Positions 9,079 to 16,775 of a stretch of 64,000 bases of DNA are shown here, piece after piece. Source of the stretch: Chitinophaga agri (GTDB lineage: Bacteria; Bacteroidota; Bacteroidia; Chitinophagales; Chitinophagaceae); NCBI RefSeq assembly GCF_010093065.1, contig NZ_CP048113.1, forward strand, positions 5,970,001 through 6,034,000, read 5' to 3'. Position 1 is the first letter of the stretch. The number at the start of each line of letters is the position of its first letter. A program made the translations under genes and the position numbers. The notes under the pieces are model-generated. The model made no database searches and was not told the origin of the DNA. It was given only the letters and a program-made list of their open reading frames with translations.

Positions 9079-11121
9079 ATGAAAATTAAATGGATGGTGT
9101 GTTGTGCACTTCCAGTGGTTTTCATGTTACCACTGGGGGCACAAGCCGGCATTAAACAGGTCTCACCCGGCGCCTACACTCCTCCGGCTTATGAAGCGTT
9201 GCCATTGGGCCGTGTTAAGCCTGCCGGCTGGCTGAAACGACAGCTGCAGCTCATGCGTCGGGGCTCATCCGGCCACCTGGATGAATATTATCCCAAAATT
9301 AAAGTCGACAATGGCTGGCTCGGCGGCCGTGGTGATGGATGGGAAGAAACACCCTACTGGCTGGACGGCGCCTTACCACTTGCATATCTGCTGGATGACC
9401 GGGAACTCAAAATCAAGGTACTGCGTTATGTGAACTGGACACTGGATCATCAGCGTCCAAGCGGTTATTTTGGTCCGTTGACCCATGGAGAGATCACAGG
9501 AGATGTGACTATCGATGCTGCTCATGCGAATGAAGGTGAGGACTGGTGGCCGAAAATGGTCATGCTGAAAGTATTGCAGCAATACTACTCCGCTACGGAA
9601 GACAAGCGGGTGATCAAGTTTATGTCAAAGTATTTCCGTTACCAGATGGAAGCCCTGAAAAAAGCACCCATCGGCAAATGGACCGAATGGGCACAATCCC
9701 GTGGCGCGGAAAACGTCATGATAGCACAATGGCTGTATGGTATCACCAAAGATGATTACCTGCTGCAACTCGCTGCACTGATCGACCAGCAATCTTTTCC
9801 CTGGACCACCTGGTTTGGTAACCGCGATTGGGTGATCAACACCGCTACCTACCGGAACAATACCCAGTGGATGAACCGGCATGCCGTAAACGTGGCAATG
9901 GGCCTCAAAGCACCAGCTGTCAACTATCAGCGTACCGGTGAGCAGCAATACCTGCAGAACCTGCGTACCGGCTGGCAGGATATGATGACCATCCATGGTT
10001 TACCGATGGGAATTTTCTCTGGTGATGAAGACCTGAATGGTAATGATCCTACACAGGGCGTAGAACTCTGTGCTATTGTAGAGGCTATGTACTCACTGGA
10101 GAATATCAGCGCCATCACCGGAGATGTGTTTTATATGGATGCTTTGGAAAAGATGACGTTCAATGCGCTGCCGGCACAAACTACGGACGACTACAATGAG
10201 AAGCAGTATTTCCAGATGGCGAATCAGCTGCAGATCAGTAAAGGGGTCTTCAATTTCTCACTTCCTTTCGACCGTGAAATGTGTAACGTATTAGGTGCAC
10301 GCAGCGGCTATACCTGTTGCCTGGCTAATATGCACCAGGGCTGGACAAAATACACGGCACATCTCTGGTATCAGGCACCTGATGACGGACTGGCAGCATT
10401 AGAATACGGCCCCTGCACAGTGACGGCCGAAGTAGGAAGGAAACATAGAGAGGTCACGATCACTGAAGTAACAGATTATCCTTTCAGCGACCAGATAAAG
10501 TTTCAGTTCAGCATTAATAAAGAAACAACATTTCCATTACAGCTACGCATTCCTGCCTGGTGTGATGAAGCAGTTATGCTGCTGAATGGTCAGCCACTCA
10601 GAAAAGATAAAGGTGGACAAATGATCACCATACAGCGGGAATGGAATGACAAGGATGAACTGGTCCTGCAATTACCGATGCGGATCAGAACAGGCACCTG
10701 GGGACGCAATTCCAGTGCTGTAGAAAGAGGGCCGCTGGTATATGCCCTGAAACTACAGGAACGCTGGGAGAAGGGTACGGATGCAGCAGAAGGTGCATAT
10801 TTCAGTGTATATACGCCCGACGACTGGAACTATGCGTTACGCAGACAGGACGTGCGCCACGCAGCTGATAGTATGAAGGTGACCATGGAACGTCCACTGG
10901 ACTCGCTGTTTACCTGGAATATTAAACATGCGCCGATAGAGATCACTGCAAAGGCCAGAAAGATCCCTTCCTGGAAGATATTGAACGGAGTCGCCTATCA
11001 GCCACCGACCGACAGGGAAGGGCTCTATAAAGGCCCCGTAGAAACCACCGTGCACAATATTACTTTAATTCCTTACGGATGTACAAAACTCAGGGTAGTT
11101 GCTTTCCCTGTAGTCCGATAA
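9079..11121 (+). CDS. GH127-like beta-L-arabinofuranosidase, secreted
   Basis: About 680 residues with a Sec signal peptide (cleavage near AQA-GIK). The start is ATG 9079 because the signal peptide begins there; the reading frame is open further upstream. Family GH127 is recognised by GRVKPAGWLKRQL near the mature N-terminus, GRGDGWEETPYWLDG, and the residues that bind zinc and carry catalysis in HypBA1. By motif these are Glu329 and Cys331 (GVELCAIVE) and Cys413/Cys414 (TCCLANMHQG), with the second Cys pair holding the nucleophile. Expected to release arabinofuranose from plant glycans, although related families act on other sugars. It is followed after 16 bases by a GH78 gene. Confidence 0.87.
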   Translation: MKIKWMVCCALPVVFMLPLGAQAGIKQVSPGAYTPPAYEALPLGRVKPAGWLKRQLQLMRRGSSGHLDEYYPKIKVDNGWLGGRGDGWEETPYWLDGALPLAYLLDDRELKIKVLRYVNWTLDHQRPSGYFGPLTHGEITGDVTIDAAHANEGEDWWPKMVMLKVLQQYYSATEDKRVIKFMSKYFRYQMEALKKAPIGKWTEWAQSRGAENVMIAQWLYGITKDDYLLQLAALIDQQSFPWTTWFGNRDWVINTATYRNNTQWMNRHAVNVAMGLKAPAVNYQRTGEQQYLQNLRTGWQDMMTIHGLPMGIFSGDEDLNGNDPTQGVELCAIVEAMYSLENISAITGDVFYMDALEKMTFNALPAQTTDDYNEKQYFQMANQLQISKGVFNFSLPFDREMCNVLGARSGYTCCLANMHQGWTKYTAHLWYQAPDDGLAALEYGPCTVTAEVGRKHREVTITEVTDYPFSDQIKFQFSINKETTFPLQLRIPAWCDEAVMLLNGQPLRKDKGGQMITIQREWNDKDELVLQLPMRIRTGTWGRNSSAVERGPLVYALKLQERWEKGTDAAEGAYFSVYTPDDWNYALRRQDVRHAADSMKVTMERPLDSLFTWNIKHAPIEITAKARKIPSWKILNGVAYQPPTDREGLYKGPVETTVHNITLIPYGCTKLRVVAFPVVR

Positions 11122-11137
11122 ACTAAACTTATACAAA

Positions 11138-13462
11138 TTGAAAAATATTCTCACTATTGCCTTTTTGCTGATCGCCGGATTTGTACAGGCACAGTATACT
11201 TCCTGGAAAGGGAACTGGATCACAAATACCGAAGATACTACTGCAACAAAGGCACCCTATTTCAGGAAGACATTCCGGCTGGACAGGAAAATTACAAATG
11301 CTACCGCTTATGTGGCAGGCGTAGGTTACCATATCGTATTTGTAAATGGTAAACCTGTTACTGATGCGGTACTGGAGCAAGCCTACACCCGCTATGACAA
11401 GCGGTTACTCTACAAGGTATACGACGTGACTTCGCTGTTGCCAAAGCAGGGCTTACAGAGCATCGCCGCGGAGCTGGGCAACGGATGGTATAATATCCAG
11501 TCGCACGCTGTGTGGGGCTTCCAGAATGCACCATGGCGCAATACCCCCAGGCTGTTATTAAACCTGGTGGTTCGTTATGAAGATGGTACTACCGAAACGA
11601 TTGCTACAGATGATAGCTGGAAGTGCGCAACAGGACCCAGTCAGTTTAACTGTCTGTATTCCGGCGAGATCTATGACGCACGTCAGGAAGTACCAGGGTG
11701 GAACCAGACAGCTTTCAATGATGCTGCCTGGCAACAAGCATTGAAGACCTCCTCTCCTGGCGGCGCCTTACATGAGCAGATCATGCCTTCTATTAAGGTG
11801 ATACGTCGCATCAAACCTGTATCCATGAAAAAGCTGGGTAATGGTAAATACCTGTTTGATATGGGACAGAACTTTGCCGGAGTGGCAACGCTGAAAGTAA
11901 AAGGAAAAGCCGGTACAAAGGTAACCATGTACTACGGAGAGGTGCTGAAGGACGGAGCACTGGACATGGTACACAATACAGAGCATATGCGTAGTATGCC
12001 CGGCGAACTGCGCTTCCAGACAGATGTCTATTATCTTAAAGGAGGCAGCCGGGAAGAGTTCACGCCGAGATTTGTCTACCATGGATTTCAATACGTACAG
12101 GTAGAAGCTGACAATGATCTCGCATTAGATGCAAAATCACTCGAAGGTCTTTTTTATAGTACGGGTTTTGAAGAGGCAGGACATTTTACCAGTTCTGATC
12201 CGATGATCAATAAATTGTATGAGGCAGCCCGCCAGTCTTATCGTAGCAACTTCCTGAGCATTCCGACGGATTGTCCGCAACGTGAAAAGAACGGGTGGAC
12301 GGCAGATGCTCATATCTCTGCAGAAATTGGTCTCTGGAACTATAAAACGGCGGAAGGATATCGTAAATGGTTAAATGATGTACGTGATGCACAATTGCCT
12401 AGTGGGAGTATGCCCGGCATCGCACCATCCAATGGCTGGGGATACGATCGTGCAGGCAGTGAGGAATTCACTTTCGGACCAGCCTGGGGAAGCGCTTTAG
12501 GATTTGTTACCTGGTATATGTATCTCTATCATGGCGATACCGCATTGGTACGTGAACACTATGACGCATTCAAAAAGTATACAGATGTCGTGGCGAAAGG
12601 AGCAGAAGGCTATCTGTTCAGACATGGTCTTGATGACTGGATGTCACTCGTGAAAACACCTGTAACGTTCACCTCTACAGCGTACTTTTATACAGATGCC
12701 GTACTGGTCGCCAAGATGGCAAAAGTATTAGGTAATACAGCGGATGAGAAGGCCTATACTACACTGGCTGATAGCATCCGCTCCGCATTTAACCGGGCTT
12801 ACTTTGATAAGGCTACCGGTCATTATAAAGATAGCACTATGACGGCGTTGAGTGCTGCCGTATTCCATGAACTGGCAGCGCCGGAGGCAGTGACTAAAGC
12901 CGCTGCACAACTGGCGGCCAAAGTACAGCGTAGTAACTATCATGCTGATTTTGGTGTCATGGGAACGAAGTACGTATTGCCAACATTAAGTGAACATGGT
13001 TATGCAGATATTGCTTTCAGTATGCTCACCGATACCGGTTATGCTGGTTGGGCACACTGGATCGCCAATGGCGCCACGACCCTGTTTGAAGACTGGCCGG
13101 GAGAGCTCTCTCACAATCACATCTTCTTCGGCGACTATTGTGCCTGGTTTTATAAAACACTGGCAGGCATCCGTCCTGATGAAAATGCACCAGGGTTCAA
13201 ACACTTTTTTATTCAGCCGGCATTTGTTAAAGCGCTGAACTTTGTAAAGGCCGATTACGAGAGCAGGTACGGCATGATCAAAGTAGAATGGAAACGGGTC
13301 GATAAAGGTATTAAGCTGTCGGTTGAAGTGCCATCTGCAGCTACACTACGTCTACCTGTAGGTGTATTAAAAGGAAAACAAACAAAACTGGTGACAGTTG
13401 GGGACCAGCAGTATGATGAACTGTCATTACAACAGGGTAAATATACATTCGATCTGCAATAA
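11138..13462 (+). CDS. GH78 alpha-L-rhamnosidase, secreted
   Basis: 774 residues starting at TTG 11138. The only plausible signal peptide (KNILTIAFLLIAGFVQA) begins there. N-terminal beta-sandwich domains precede the (alpha/alpha)6 catalytic domain (about 355-690). The GH78 signature DCPQREKNGWTAD places Asp378, Glu383 and Asp390 at the positions equal to Asp567, Glu572 and Asp579 of Bacillus RhaB. GATTLFEDW supplies Glu651, the counterpart of Glu841. Length and motifs are complete. Together with the GH127 enzyme it would trim arabinose and rhamnose from pectic or arabinogalactan side chains, in the periplasm or on the surface. Confidence 0.93.
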   Translation: MKNILTIAFLLIAGFVQAQYTSWKGNWITNTEDTTATKAPYFRKTFRLDRKITNATAYVAGVGYHIVFVNGKPVTDAVLEQAYTRYDKRLLYKVYDVTSLLPKQGLQSIAAELGNGWYNIQSHAVWGFQNAPWRNTPRLLLNLVVRYEDGTTETIATDDSWKCATGPSQFNCLYSGEIYDARQEVPGWNQTAFNDAAWQQALKTSSPGGALHEQIMPSIKVIRRIKPVSMKKLGNGKYLFDMGQNFAGVATLKVKGKAGTKVTMYYGEVLKDGALDMVHNTEHMRSMPGELRFQTDVYYLKGGSREEFTPRFVYHGFQYVQVEADNDLALDAKSLEGLFYSTGFEEAGHFTSSDPMINKLYEAARQSYRSNFLSIPTDCPQREKNGWTADAHISAEIGLWNYKTAEGYRKWLNDVRDAQLPSGSMPGIAPSNGWGYDRAGSEEFTFGPAWGSALGFVTWYMYLYHGDTALVREHYDAFKKYTDVVAKGAEGYLFRHGLDDWMSLVKTPVTFTSTAYFYTDAVLVAKMAKVLGNTADEKAYTTLADSIRSAFNRAYFDKATGHYKDSTMTALSAAVFHELAAPEAVTKAAAQLAAKVQRSNYHADFGVMGTKYVLPTLSEHGYADIAFSMLTDTGYAGWAHWIANGATTLFEDWPGELSHNHIFFGDYCAWFYKTLAGIRPDENAPGFKHFFIQPAFVKALNFVKADYESRYGMIKVEWKRVDKGIKLSVEVPSAATLRLPVGVLKGKQTKLVTVGDQQYDELSLQQGKYTFDLQ

Positions 13463-13485
13463 CCATCAATATCTCATTAGAAAGC

Positions 13486-13512
13486 GCCTGGCGGTAACGC
13501 CGGGCTTTTTTC
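13486..13512 (+). terminator. Rho-independent terminator after GH78 gene
   Basis: An 8-bp stem (13486-13493 with 13498-13505, one G-U pair), the loop GTAA and six T residues, 23 bases after the stop codon. Confidence 0.88.
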
Positions 13513-13711
13513 GTTTGATAATAAACGCTATATAAAACAATACTATCCGTTTACGGATAAATATTGATTGGTGCTTTTAAGATGATGAAATAAGTGCAGA
13601 TCTGATAAGAGAAGAAGGCCGTTCGTGGTAGCGGACAATATTCACTGTAATAAAGACGTCCGTAATCATTTTGAGGGAAGGCACTTCCGGTGAAGACCGG
13701 TGCCGTGAAGT

Positions 13712-14047
13712 TTACTTCTTTTCTGAAGCGGCTCTGTAGATAACCTGGTTTTGATATTCACCTACGACTACTTTGCCGAAAATCGTCCTGGTCCATCCAT
13801 TTTCAAACCCATGGTTGTTAGCGATCAGGTAACCTTTGTGCGCATCCATTTTGATGATCTTATGCGCGTCAATGTAATGTCCTTTTACTTTACAGAATAC
13901 AATATCGCCGATCTTGTACTCACTGGCTTTTTCAAAAGTCAGGGCGGTGCCACTTTTAAGAATTGGTAACATTGAGCTGCCAAATGCCTTCATCCTGCCT
14001 TTGCCGGTAGCTTCCAGCTCGCTTTTTAATCTTTCGTACTTGTTCAT
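13712..14047 (-). CDS. Soluble S24/S26-type peptidase-like protein
   Basis: A 111-residue protein without any membrane segment. It resembles the catalytic core of signal-peptidase/LexA-type serine peptidases. GSSMLPIL has the Ser-Met-x-Pro motif (Ser25 as likely nucleophile), GDIVFCKVKG follows, and DAHKII places His62 where Ser-His type (S26B) enzymes have the general base. NNHGFENGW resembles the family's late GDN-like box. It lacks the transmembrane anchor of signal peptidases and the HTH domain of repressors. It may be a small stand-alone member; its function is unknown. It stands alone beside the repeat-rich tract. Confidence 0.65.
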   Translation of the reverse strand: MNKYERLKSELEATGKGRMKAFGSSMLPILKSGTALTFEKASEYKIGDIVFCKVKGHYIDAHKIIKMDAHKGYLIANNHGFENGWTRTIFGKVVVGEYQNQVIYRAASEKK

Positions 14048-14336
14048 ATATGATGGTTTTCATTCTCTCTGGTTTTAGCTACAAATTACGGATACATGTG
14101 TGCACCCTATTTGCGCAGTAACAAAATAAATTTCCTGCCTGTCACCGCGGCCTGGTATAACAGGAGTCCTATTTCTCTCCTGTTACAGATGCTGCGCCTT
14201 TGGCTGCGCTCAACAATAGGAAGCGTTAGCGGCAGCAGCATTAAACACAAAAACTGATACTATTTTAATATTAATAATTGTTATTATGTGATTAGTTGTG
14301 AGAATTAATTATCTGATTTATAGTGTGTTGTATTTT

Positions 14337-14355
14337 TTGATGACTTAGTCATCAA
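14337..14355. repeat. Perfect palindrome
   Basis: TTGATGAC and GTCATCAA flank a 3-base centre, an exact 8-bp inverted repeat. The size fits a dimeric protein-binding site or an element end. No gene starts nearby, so its role is unknown. Confidence 0.75.
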
Positions 14356-14379
14356 TATACCAAGGGACGAACAAGCAAC

Positions 14380-14399
14380 GAACTAGCGGAGAACTAGCG
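14380..14399 (+). repeat. Short direct repeat GAACTAGCG x2
   Basis: GAACTAGCG occurs at 14380-14388 and again at 14391-14399 (11-base period). CGAAC also occurs at 14368-14372, 14379-14383 and 14412-14416. Complementary GTTCG units follow at about 14466-14492. Confidence 0.7.
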
Positions 14400-14493
14400 A
14401 CGGCCAAGCGTCGAACCTGTGTCAAAATTGTATCAGTCCAAATGATAGAAGCGTTGTCAGAAGCGGTTCGAAAGACGTTCGGTTGACGTTCGT

Positions 14494-14587
14494 TTGAGGC
14501 GTCTTTGAGGTAGCTTTATCTTACGTTCATCCTAAGTTCAAAGACGGAAGAGGAACGTAAGATAAAGCCGCCTCAAAGACGACTCAA
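14494..14587. repeat. Long inverted repeat (about 35-bp arms)
   Basis: Arms 14494-14528 and 14553-14587 pair almost completely, with two mismatches in the inner 29 bases and one more outside. The spacer is 24 bases. As RNA this is a very stable hairpin; as DNA it could be a cruciform or the core of a miniature element. No poly-T follows, so it is not an ordinary terminator. Confidence 0.85.
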
Positions 14588-14997
14588 GTATAGGTCAAAG
14601 CCTGCTATACCCAATATCTCAACTAATGGAAATTTTTTGCTATTTTTCCAGCGTTAATCTAACAAACCTATGCTGGTCAACACACTAAAAGTACTCTCAT
14701 ATATCGGCGGTAAGTTGCTCGAATTTGCATGATTTGTCCTGAATATCATTGTCGAACTGGTAGTAGACGTAATATGGGAAACAATATGCAGCATATTCCT
14801 GGGCTAAAGGAAACACCCACTCCCTCACCTCACAAAGAAAAACAATATTCACAACGGAAAGACCGTACGCAGCAACGGTGCAGAAGTGAACAACTGCCCT
14901 TAGTTGTTTGAAGTATGCCGAACCTTTGCACCAGGGGTTTCATCCAACCCTCTACACTCACCCTATCCCCAACACCTAATCGCCCGGAACTTCAAAG

Positions 14998-15152
14998 AAC
15001 TACAGCCAGTTGTCACTCCTGCAGCCGTTGCCAGAAGATCAATACAATATTTATTGTAAGACTAACTATATCCTCAACAGGACAATGACAACTACAGCCA
15101 GTTGTCACTCCTGCAACCGTTGCCAGAAGATCGACGCAATATTCACTGTAAG
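14998..15152 (+). repeat. Tandem duplication, 92-base period
   Basis: A 63-base unit at 14998-15060 recurs at 15090-15152 with only a handful of substitutions. It starts with AACTACAGCCAGTTGTCACT in both copies. It ends about 20 bases before the 3' end of the secreted-protein gene on the opposite strand. Confidence 0.9.
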
Positions 15153-15169
15153 CCCAACCATTGCCTACA

Positions 15170-16102
15170 CTAAAATCTATGAAGATAAAAATTCAACGCA
15201 GGATGCTTCCCCTCACTAATCGTCACATACCCCGAATTATCCGGCATTAACGCAATCCCTTCTCCCTGCTGCTCCGGCACATAAGGCAATACCGTCGCCG
15301 GCCTCGCCATCGCCGCTTCCACACTTTCTCCCGACTGCCGCGTCCAGTAATACACCCTGCTTTTATCCTTGATCACAATATGCCTCCCATCCTGTGAAAT
15401 ATCCCCCGCAGTGATCCATGTATAAGGTACCGTCCCTACTTTCTGCCACGTTACATTTTGCCCGTCTTTAAAATTCAACGGCGTTTTATAGATCCCTACC
15501 GCCTTCTCACGTTTGCTCAACACATACAGAAACCCGCCCAGTGGATCCACCATCAGTGTCTCTGCATCTCTCGGTCCATCCGGAAAAGTAAGGTTCAGCA
15601 CTTCAGGCCTCATCGCCACCTTACTACCAGGCAACTGTGCCGGCACAGCAAACCTGTAAATATGCGTATGCAGGTCCAGCCGGATATTGTTACCAATATC
15701 GCCAACATACACATATTGCTTGTGTGGAATTGGACCGGCTCCCTCCGCTATGTCTTCCCAGTCGCGGTTTTTAGTGCCCTCCAGTTGTATGGTGCTGATC
15801 AGTTGTCCCTTATTGTCCAGAAGATATACCTCTGGTTTATTGCCACTGTCATTGTGTGTCCAGAAATGTCCTGGCAGTGTTTTACTCGCTGCAAGTCCGG
15901 ATGCCTCCGCAATAGCAGGTGATTGTACAATCCCGAGTACCTGCGGCTTCTCGGCCTCATTCAGCGCAGCCTTTTTCTTCGTGTCCGACTGTTCCTGTTT
16001 ATCTTTCTTCTTATGATCTTTCTTCTTTTTCTGTGCAGTTGCTGTAATTGTAATGGATAATGAAATGAACAGCAGACTGTTAAAGATTGTCAGTTTACTC
16101 AT
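15170..16102 (-). CDS. Secreted beta-propeller-like protein
   Basis: 310 residues with a signal peptide (about 1-24, ending ATATAQ) and then a Lys-rich linker (residues 25-45). The body holds spaced beta-strand motifs such as FWTHNDSGNKPEVYLLD, YVYVGDIGNNIR and LMVDPLGGFLYVLSKRE. It looks like a six-bladed propeller protein of the esterase-like/phytase-like or SMP-30-like kind. I cannot assign an activity. It is the third gene on the minus strand after the kinase and regulator genes, 37 bases from the latter, so it may be in their transcript. Confidence 0.7.
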   Translation of the reverse strand: MSKLTIFNSLLFISLSITITATAQKKKKDHKKKDKQEQSDTKKKAALNEAEKPQVLGIVQSPAIAEASGLAASKTLPGHFWTHNDSGNKPEVYLLDNKGQLISTIQLEGTKNRDWEDIAEGAGPIPHKQYVYVGDIGNNIRLDLHTHIYRFAVPAQLPGSKVAMRPEVLNLTFPDGPRDAETLMVDPLGGFLYVLSKREKAVGIYKTPLNFKDGQNVTWQKVGTVPYTWITAGDISQDGRHIVIKDKSRVYYWTRQSGESVEAAMARPATVLPYVPEQQGEGIALMPDNSGYVTISEGKHPALNFYLHRF

Positions 16103-16139
16103 TATACGATACTACGAAATAATGAGGATATAACCCGTT

Positions 16140-16775
16140 CTAAACCAGGCCTGTCTGTAAAGCGACCTTTACCAAGCCCGCTGTGTTTTTTACCTCAAGT
16201 TTGTGTAGCAGGCTGATACGATGGTTTTCTACTGTATGCAGACTGAGGAAAAGTTTGTCGGCAATTTCCTGGTTGGTGTGTTCATCAATGATCAGTTCCA
16301 GCACTTCTTTCTCCCGTCTTGTCAGTGCCGTATTCTTCTTCTCTGATTTCTTGTTGCGGAACATATCATCTATGAGCATCTGATTAAGGGCCGGAGAAAG
16401 GTACTGACCGCCTTTCTGTACTGTTTCGATTGCCTGGATAATGGTGGTGTCGTCAGAATCTTTTAACAGGTAGCCCATACATCCCAGTTTCAGCATTTTT
16501 TTCACCAGGAAAAGAATGTCTGTACTACTCAATACCAGTATACGTACCTGAGGATAGCTCTTGATGATGCTGGCAGCCAGTTCAGGGCCGCTCAGGTCGG
16601 GCAGGTGCATGTCGAGCAACAGTACGTCCGGCTGGCGTTCTTTAAGGCCTTTTAAAAGCGCATTGCCATTAGGATAGATATCTGTTACTTCTACATGGGC
16701 AGCATCACGTAAGATATTACAGATGCCGTTGGCAACAATGGGGTGATCATCAGCAATCGCTAGTTTGATAGGCAT
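16140..16775 (-). CDS. NarL/FixJ-type response regulator
   Basis: 211 residues. The receiver domain opens with KLAIADDHPIV (acidic pocket Asp9/Asp10). The phospho-acceptor is Asp55 in LLLDMHLPDLSG and the conserved Lys lies in YLLKDSD. A LuxR-type helix-turn-helix follows (LTRREKEVLELI, NQEIADKLFLSLHTVENH). The Met at 16775 is used because the receiver domain begins there. This start overlaps the last 26 bases of the kinase gene, the usual coupling for such pairs. It is a DNA-binding transcription factor; its targets are unknown. Confidence 0.95.
   Translation of the reverse strand: MPIKLAIADDHPIVANGICNILRDAAHVEVTDIYPNGNALLKGLKERQPDVLLLDMHLPDLSGPELAASIIKSYPQVRILVLSSTDILFLVKKMLKLGCMGYLLKDSDDTTIIQAIETVQKGGQYLSPALNQMLIDDMFRNKKSEKKNTALTRREKEVLELIIDEHTNQEIADKLFLSLHTVENHRISLLHKLEVKNTAGLVKVALQTGLV

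Larger units (their letters stand above)
14048..15169. other. Gene-free, repeat-rich tract (1.1 kb)
   Basis: No convincing coding region is seen. Contents: a 9-bp inverted repeat at 14158-14185; a perfect odd palindrome TTGATGACTTAGTCATCAA at 14337-14355; a run of CGAAC and GAACTAGCG units at 14368-14416; GTTCG units at 14466-14492; a long hairpin at 14494-14587; and a 63-base direct duplication at 14998-15152. Short open frames at 14729 and 15010 show no protein-like character. The tract may be the debris of a mobile element or a structured RNA region. Confidence 0.7.

Noticed and set aside
14158..14185. Terminator for a plus-strand transcript
   Set aside because: A 9-bp stem without a T run and with no plus-strand gene upstream.
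14729..14911. Open frame of 60 codons in the repeat-rich tract
   Set aside because: No domain, no start signal, and low-complexity composition.
14998..15152. CRISPR array
   Set aside because: Only two long units with one non-standard spacer and no cas genes, so it is a simple tandem duplication.
15010..15219. Open frame of 69 codons
   Set aside because: It is created by the tandem duplication and overlaps the end of the secreted-protein gene.
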